From an uncultured Peptococcaceae bacterium (GTDB lineage: Bacteria; Bacillota; Dehalobacteriia; UBA4068; UBA4997), in contig CANQSW010000096.1 in the NCBI GenBank assembly GCA_947626615.1, positions 1-5,360 on the forward strand: 5,360 nucleotides of DNA. The letters run 5' to 3'. Below the pieces are notes generated by a model. That model had not been told where the DNA came from. It was given only the letters and a program-made list of their open reading frames with translations, and ran no database searches. Each line of letters opens with the position of its first letter. Within the stretch, counting starts at the first letter, position 1. The position numbers and the translations under genes are program-made. Of this stretch, positions 1 to 5,360 are shown in pieces.

Positions 1-1
1 G

Positions 2-1075
2 GTATTGACGGTGCTGCTGCGGATAGCGCCGAACGTCGATCTTGCCAATCTTGCGGGCGCATGGCCGGATAATTATATCCAGCTGGCGGACGAAATTGGC
101 TTCCCGAAGTTTGCCAAATATAACGCGCCCTGCCCGCGCGGGACGTTGGCCGTCGATCTGGTTTGGCTGCTGGAGCAGGGCCAGACTGCCGTTCAGCCGG
201 AGGCGCTGGCCGCCGAATACGGCGTGGTGACGGGCGTAAACGGCAGCCGCGTGACTATATACGGCGCGGCGAGCGGCCAGAAGATATATAAAGCCGCCCA
301 GGGCGTAGACGTCGACGGGCTGGCGGCCGGCACGATGCTGCGCTTCTTTGCCGATAAGAGCGGGGCGCTGCTCAGCTTCGACCGGCAGGGCGTTATGACC
401 AACGACCAGCACGACGCGGTCATCAGCCGCGAGCAGATAGAGCTGAACGGCAAATATTTCGGGCTGGCCAAAACAGCCAAGGTGCTGCTGATCAACAAGG
501 ACGGCGGCATAAACGAGGTGGAGGCAGCCGATCTGCTGGGCGGGACCTACGCGGCCGACCTACGCGCCGCCAAAGTGACCGCGCCGCTGCAATACGTGCT
601 GGAGGGCAACAAGGTGGGCCTGCTGCTGGTGGGCGATTATGCCGGCAGCAACGATATGCACTTCGGCTTCCTGGAGAGCGTGGGCCAGAGCGCCGACGGC
701 ACGGTGGTCAGCTTCTGGGATAACGACGCGACCTACGAATGGGATACCAAAGATGCGCCGAAAATCGACCAGCTCTACGCTTACAGGATATCCTCCAACG
801 GCGTCAGAGCGTCTAAAGTCGATGGCGCTATCGAAACACCACGCCACAAGGTGACGCGGGTCGCCGAGATCTGCCAGGCCGAGGGTGACGTTCAGTTTAT
901 AATTACGGACGACACTGTTATCATAGAAGTTAAGATCGTCGACGGCAGCGTCGACCGGGCGGAATACGTGGACGATATCAACGAGGGCGACGAGGTCGTT
1001 ATCTGCCGGTCGGATAAAGTGGGCTCTAACGAGACCGGTATCGAGGCGGCCTGCCTGATCAAATTCGTGAAATAA
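2..1075 (+). CDS. SLH-domain envelope protein, C-terminal part (5' end cut by window)
   Basis: The reading frame is open from base 2 and ends at TAA 1073-1075, so the true start lies upstream; the TTG at 5 has no ribosome-binding context. The visible 357 residues open with what looks like the second half of an S-layer homology repeat: WPDNYIQLADEIGF (visible residues 21-34), followed by NAPCPRG and LAVDLVWLL, matching the family pattern of W-P-D-x-Y-I-x-L-A, then N-A-P-x-x-R-G and a hydrophobic helix. SLH repeats bind secondary cell-wall polymer or modified peptidoglycan, so the protein should be exported and wall- or envelope-attached. The remaining ~300 residues have no domain I can name. 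They are rich in short beta-like stretches (e.g. EYGVVTGVNGSRVTIYG) that look like repeated small beta domains, a common layout in SLH proteins of Bacillota. It is followed by its own terminator and is probably not co-transcribed with the efflux genes. The SLH call rests on one partial repeat. Confidence 0.7.
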   Translation, partial: VLTVLLRIAPNVDLANLAGAWPDNYIQLADEIGFPKFAKYNAPCPRGTLAVDLVWLLEQGQTAVQPEALAAEYGVVTGVNGSRVTIYGAASGQKIYKAAQGVDVDGLAAGTMLRFFADKSGALLSFDRQGVMTNDQHDAVISREQIELNGKYFGLAKTAKVLLINKDGGINEVEAADLLGGTYAADLRAAKVTAPLQYVLEGNKVGLLLVGDYAGSNDMHFGFLESVGQSADGTVVSFWDNDATYEWDTKDAPKIDQLYAYRISSNGVRASKVDGAIETPRHKVTRVAEICQAEGDVQFIITDDTVIIEVKIVDGSVDRAEYVDDINEGDEVVICRSDKVGSNETGIEAACLIKFVK

Positions 1076-1076
1076 A

Positions 1077-1092
1077 CCGCCGCACCCGGCGG
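1077..1092 (+). other. Short GC hairpin just after the SLH stop codon
   Basis: CCGCCG (1077-1082) and CGGCGG (1087-1092) form a perfect 6-bp stem with a CACC loop, starting one base after the stop codon of the SLH gene. It has no T-run behind it, so it is not a terminator by itself. It may protect the 3' end of the mRNA or be a by-product of GC-rich sequence. Confidence 0.35.
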
Positions 1093-1101
1093 CTAACAGC
1101 T

Positions 1102-1131
1102 AGAGAGGGGGCTTGCCCCCTCTCTTATTTT
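1102..1131 (+). terminator. Rho-independent terminator of the SLH gene
   Basis: AGAGAGGGGG (1102-1111) pairs perfectly with CCCCCTCTCT (1116-1125) as a 10-bp stem with a CTTG tetraloop, directly followed by TATTTT (1126-1131). It lies 27 bases after the SLH stop codon and upstream of the efflux promoter region, so it separates the two transcription units. On the reverse strand no T-tract follows the stem, so it acts in the + direction. Confidence 0.92.
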
Positions 1132-1158
1132 CCGAAAAAAATGCTGTACGTGTGCATT

Positions 1159-1177
1159 TGTTTACATTCTGTTTACA
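1159..1177 (+). repeat. TGTTTACA direct repeat upstream of the efflux operon, possible operator
   Basis: TGTTTACA occurs at 1159-1166 and again at 1170-1177. The two copies start 11 bases apart, about one helical turn, so they would face the same side of the DNA. The second copy ends ten bases before the TATAAT box, where a regulator would sit across the -35 region. The spacing and position fit a binding site for a regulator of the efflux genes, but the copies also supply -35-like TTTACA hexamers, so promoter elements alone could explain them. No regulator gene is visible in the window. Confidence 0.4.
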
Positions 1178-1192
1178 ATATTTTTTTATAAT
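1161..1192 (+). promoter_or_regulatory. Probable sigma-70-type promoter of the adaptor-permease operon
   Basis: A perfect TATAAT lies at 1187-1192 in an AT-rich stretch that stands out from its GC-rich surroundings. The best -35 candidate is TTTACA at 1161-1166 (five of six bases of TTGACA), but the spacer would be 20 bases, longer than the usual 16-18. An alternative -10 is TACAAT at 1174-1179, with only a weak -35 upstream. Transcription would start near 1199, giving a leader of about 90 bases before the adaptor start codon. The suboptimal spacer would fit a weak or activator-dependent promoter (inference). Confidence 0.6.
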
Positions 1193-1219
1193 CTGCATAT
1201 GTTTCAGAGTGTGCAGGAA

Positions 1220-1252
1220 CCGGGAGCGGCCGCCGGCGCGGCGTACCCCCGG
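1220..1252 (+). other. GC-rich foldable segment in the 5' leader of the efflux mRNA
   Basis: CCGGG (1220-1224) can pair with CCCGG (1248-1252). Inside it GCCGC (1229-1233) can pair with GCGGC (1238-1242) around a CGGC loop. The structure would lie in the untranslated leader ahead of the ribosome-binding site. It has no T-tract and I do not recognise a riboswitch. Such pairings arise easily in GC-rich sequence, so a role is unproven. Confidence 0.25.
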
Positions 1253-1271
1253 CCAAACGGAAAAACAAGGC

Positions 1272-1279
1272 AGGAAGGA
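1272..1279 (+). promoter_or_regulatory. Ribosome-binding site that sets the adaptor start
   Basis: AGGAAGGA at 1272-1279 lies 12 bases before the ATG at 1292, with a further purine run (AAGAGAGAA) between. The spacing is slightly long, but no comparable site precedes the upstream in-frame ATG at 1199, so it supports the start that gives a proper lipoprotein signal peptide. Confidence 0.6.
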
Positions 1280-1291
1280 AAAGAGAGAACA

Positions 1292-2383
1292 ATGGATAAA
1301 GTGCGGAATCATCACGTAAAGGCGATAAGCCGGCTGGCGCTGGCGGCGCTGCTGCTGGCGGCTTTGCTGGGGCTGGCGGCCTGCGGCGGCGAGGAAGATA
1401 CCGTGGAGGAAGAGACCACGGCGGTGGAGGTGACGACGGCGCAAAAAGGCACTATCGTCGATTCCACGGTGGTGAGCGGCAACATACAGGCCGCCGAGGA
1501 CGTTTACGTCGTGCCGAAGGCGCAGGGCGTGGTGCGGAGCGTGGACGTGTCGGTGGGCGACGCCGTGAAAAACGGCCAGGTGCTGTGTCAGATAGATACC
1601 ATTGACCTGCAGACCAGCCTGGCGCTGGCGCAGACGCAGTATAACACGCTGAAATCGGCCTATGACGACGCGGTGCGTAATCTGGAGCGCTATACGGCGC
1701 TGTATAACGAAGGCGCGATCTCGCAGGTGCAGCTGGAGCAGGCGCAGAGCGCCGTGAACAACGTGGGGTTGGAGGCCGCCCGCCTGCAGGTGCAGACGGT
1801 GCAGGATCAGATCAATAATTGCAGCGTGAAATCCACGGTGGACGGCATCGTGGCCGAGCTGAACGTGAACCCCGGCGATATGGCGGGCGGCTCTTACGTG
1901 GCGCGCGTGGTGGATATCGACCAGGTGAAGATAACCGCCAACGTGACGGAAAATCTGGTGGCCTGTATCAAGCAGGGCATGGAACTGCCGGTGCACATCA
2001 ACTCGATCTCCGACGAGCCCTTTACCGGCGTGGTGACGGCGCTGCCGGTGGCCGCCAACCAGACGATGACCTACCCGGTGGAAATTACGATAGATAACCC
2101 GGAGCATACCATAATGGCGGGTATGTTCGCCGAGGTGGACGTGGTGCGCGACGAGGCGGCGGATTCTCTGATCGTGCCGAAGCACGCCGTGGACAACAAC
2201 GATACTGTTTACGTGGTGGAGGGCGACCACGTCCGCGCTGTGACGGTGCAGACGGGTATGTCCGACGATACGAATATCGAGATAACGTCCGGCCTCTCCG
2301 AAGGGGATACCGTGGTGACGGCGGGCGCCTATCTTTTGACCGACGGCGCGAAGATACATATCGTGACCGGCGCGGCCGAGTAA
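1292..2383 (+). CDS. RND efflux periplasmic adaptor subunit (MFP/HlyD family), lipoprotein
   Basis: This 363-residue membrane-fusion protein would link the RND permease encoded next to it to the outer envelope. The ATG at 1292 is chosen because AGGAAGGA lies upstream and because it starts a clean lipoprotein signal: charged residues 1-14, a Leu/Ala-rich core 15-27 and lipobox L28-A29-A30-C31. An in-frame ATG at 1199 would add 31 residues ahead of the signal and has no ribosome-binding site. After an acidic linker (34-46) come a first barrel-sandwich (lipoyl) half around 60-105 with KAQGVVRSVDVSVGD, a short coiled-coil hairpin about 106-176, the second lipoyl half with STVDGIVAELNVNPGD (181-196), then a beta-barrel domain and a C-terminal membrane-proximal domain ending GAKIHIVTGAAE. 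The hairpin tip has R133-x3-L137-x6-S144, the pattern tied to TolC docking. Its TAA is 25 bases before the permease start, so one operon is likely. The family call is secure; substrate is unknown. Confidence 0.93.
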   Translation: MDKVRNHHVKAISRLALAALLLAALLGLAACGGEEDTVEEETTAVEVTTAQKGTIVDSTVVSGNIQAAEDVYVVPKAQGVVRSVDVSVGDAVKNGQVLCQIDTIDLQTSLALAQTQYNTLKSAYDDAVRNLERYTALYNEGAISQVQLEQAQSAVNNVGLEAARLQVQTVQDQINNCSVKSTVDGIVAELNVNPGDMAGGSYVARVVDIDQVKITANVTENLVACIKQGMELPVHINSISDEPFTGVVTALPVAANQTMTYPVEITIDNPEHTIMAGMFAEVDVVRDEAADSLIVPKHAVDNNDTVYVVEGDHVRAVTVQTGMSDDTNIEITSGLSEGDTVVTAGAYLLTDGAKIHIVTGAAE

Positions 2384-2390
2384 CCTGGCA

Positions 2391-2396
2391 AAGGGG
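2391..2396 (+). promoter_or_regulatory. Ribosome-binding site of the RND permease gene
   Basis: AAGGGG at 2391-2396 sits between the adaptor stop codon and the permease ATG at 2409. The 12-base spacing is a little long. The short gap and the absence of a terminator support co-transcription of the two genes. Confidence 0.55.
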
Positions 2397-2408
2397 CGGT
2401 TAAGTTAA

Positions 2409-5128
<2,720 letters not shown>

Positions 5129-5132
<4 letters not shown>

Positions 5133-5360
5133 GCGCGCTGTACGAGCTGCCCGTCTTCGGCCTCACCCTCACCCTCGGGATCTACCTGGTCTCCTACGGG
5201 CTCTACCACCGCCTGGGCCGGCCCGGTCTGCTCTCCCCGGTGCTGATCACGGTGATCGGGGTAGCGGCGGTGCTGCAGCTGATGGGGATGCCGTATGCCC
5301 TGTACATGCAGCAGGTGACGCTGCTGACCCTGCTGCTGGGCCCCGCGACCGTGGCCCTCG
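5129..5360 (+). CDS. LrgB/CidB/YohK-family membrane protein, N-terminal part (3' end cut by window)
   Basis: The frame opens at ATG 5129 and stays open to the window edge, giving the first 77 residues of a protein whose family is usually about 230 long. It is strongly hydrophobic with three likely membrane segments: about 9-25 (FGLTLTLGIYLVSYGLY), 34-53 (LLSPVLITVIGVAAVLQLMG) and 62-77. The last carries LLGPATVAL (69-77), the hallmark GPATVAL motif of the LrgB family, and the early FGLTLTLG and LLSPVLI also fit the family. LrgB proteins are inner-membrane partners of the holin-like LrgA/CidA proteins, linked to autolysis control and in some species to transport of small metabolites. The start overlaps the upstream stop by four bases. 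Codon use is very GC-rich, with CTC, GGG and no AA dinucleotide, unlike the efflux genes, so it probably comes from a different genome or a transferred segment. Confidence 0.85.

Noticed and set aside
1128..1138. TTTTCCGAAAA palindrome after the terminator
   Set aside because: It is short, AT-rich and partly formed by the terminator T-tract, so it is likely chance.
1226..1233. GCGGCCGC (NotI site) as a possible cloning scar
   Set aside because: It lies in a naturally GC-rich leader with no adjacent vector-like sequence and is not at the suspected junction.
1199..1291. Upstream ATG (1199) as the adaptor start
   Set aside because: It has no ribosome-binding site, lies at the likely transcription start, and would bury the lipoprotein signal peptide behind 31 polar residues.
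1100..2359. Long open frame on the minus strand (419 codons) opposite the adaptor gene
   Set aside because: Its translation is His/Arg-rich with no recognisable domain, it runs through the terminator and promoter region, and it mirrors the codon bias of a well-supported gene on the other strand.

Overview
The window holds four protein-coding segments, all on the + strand. From left to right they are the 3' part of an S-layer-homology (SLH) protein gene (to 1075), a lipoprotein periplasmic adaptor of the RND/MFP efflux family (1292-2383), an RND-type inner-membrane efflux permease (from 2409), and the 5' end of an LrgB/YohK-family membrane protein gene (5129 to the window edge). A strong factor-independent terminator (1102-1131) closes the SLH gene. 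A roughly 215-base intergenic region follows, with a TATAAT box, a TGTTTACA direct repeat and a purine-rich ribosome-binding site. It starts what looks like a two-gene efflux operon.

For about the first 5000 bases the organism looks like a fairly GC-rich bacterium that still uses ATA and AAA codons freely. The SLH remnant next to a lipid-anchored RND adaptor suggests a Bacillota member. The adaptor keeps an R-x3-L-x6-S pattern at its hairpin tip, the pattern associated with docking to TolC-like outer-membrane channels. Together with the SLH protein this favours a diderm lineage such as the Negativicutes, but that is inference. No TolC gene or regulator gene is visible here.

The adaptor would link the permease to the envelope or an outer-membrane channel, and the permease would use the proton gradient to expel small amphiphilic compounds. 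Substrates cannot be read from the sequence.

The most notable point is the right end. RND homology stops abruptly at about 5010-5030, exactly where transmembrane helix 8 should begin, so five of twelve helices are missing. The reading frame then runs on into an Arg-rich, Gly/Ala/Asp-repeat tail. It ends in an ATGA overlap with an lrgB-like start, as expected for the C-terminal tail of an LrgA/CidA-type gene. Base composition changes with it: no AA dinucleotide occurs from 4970 to 5360, while AA is frequent before that. I read this as a chimeric junction between unrelated sequences, either an assembly misjoin or a real deletion/recombination, and not as a designed fusion protein. I do not see convincing evidence of a new biological system.
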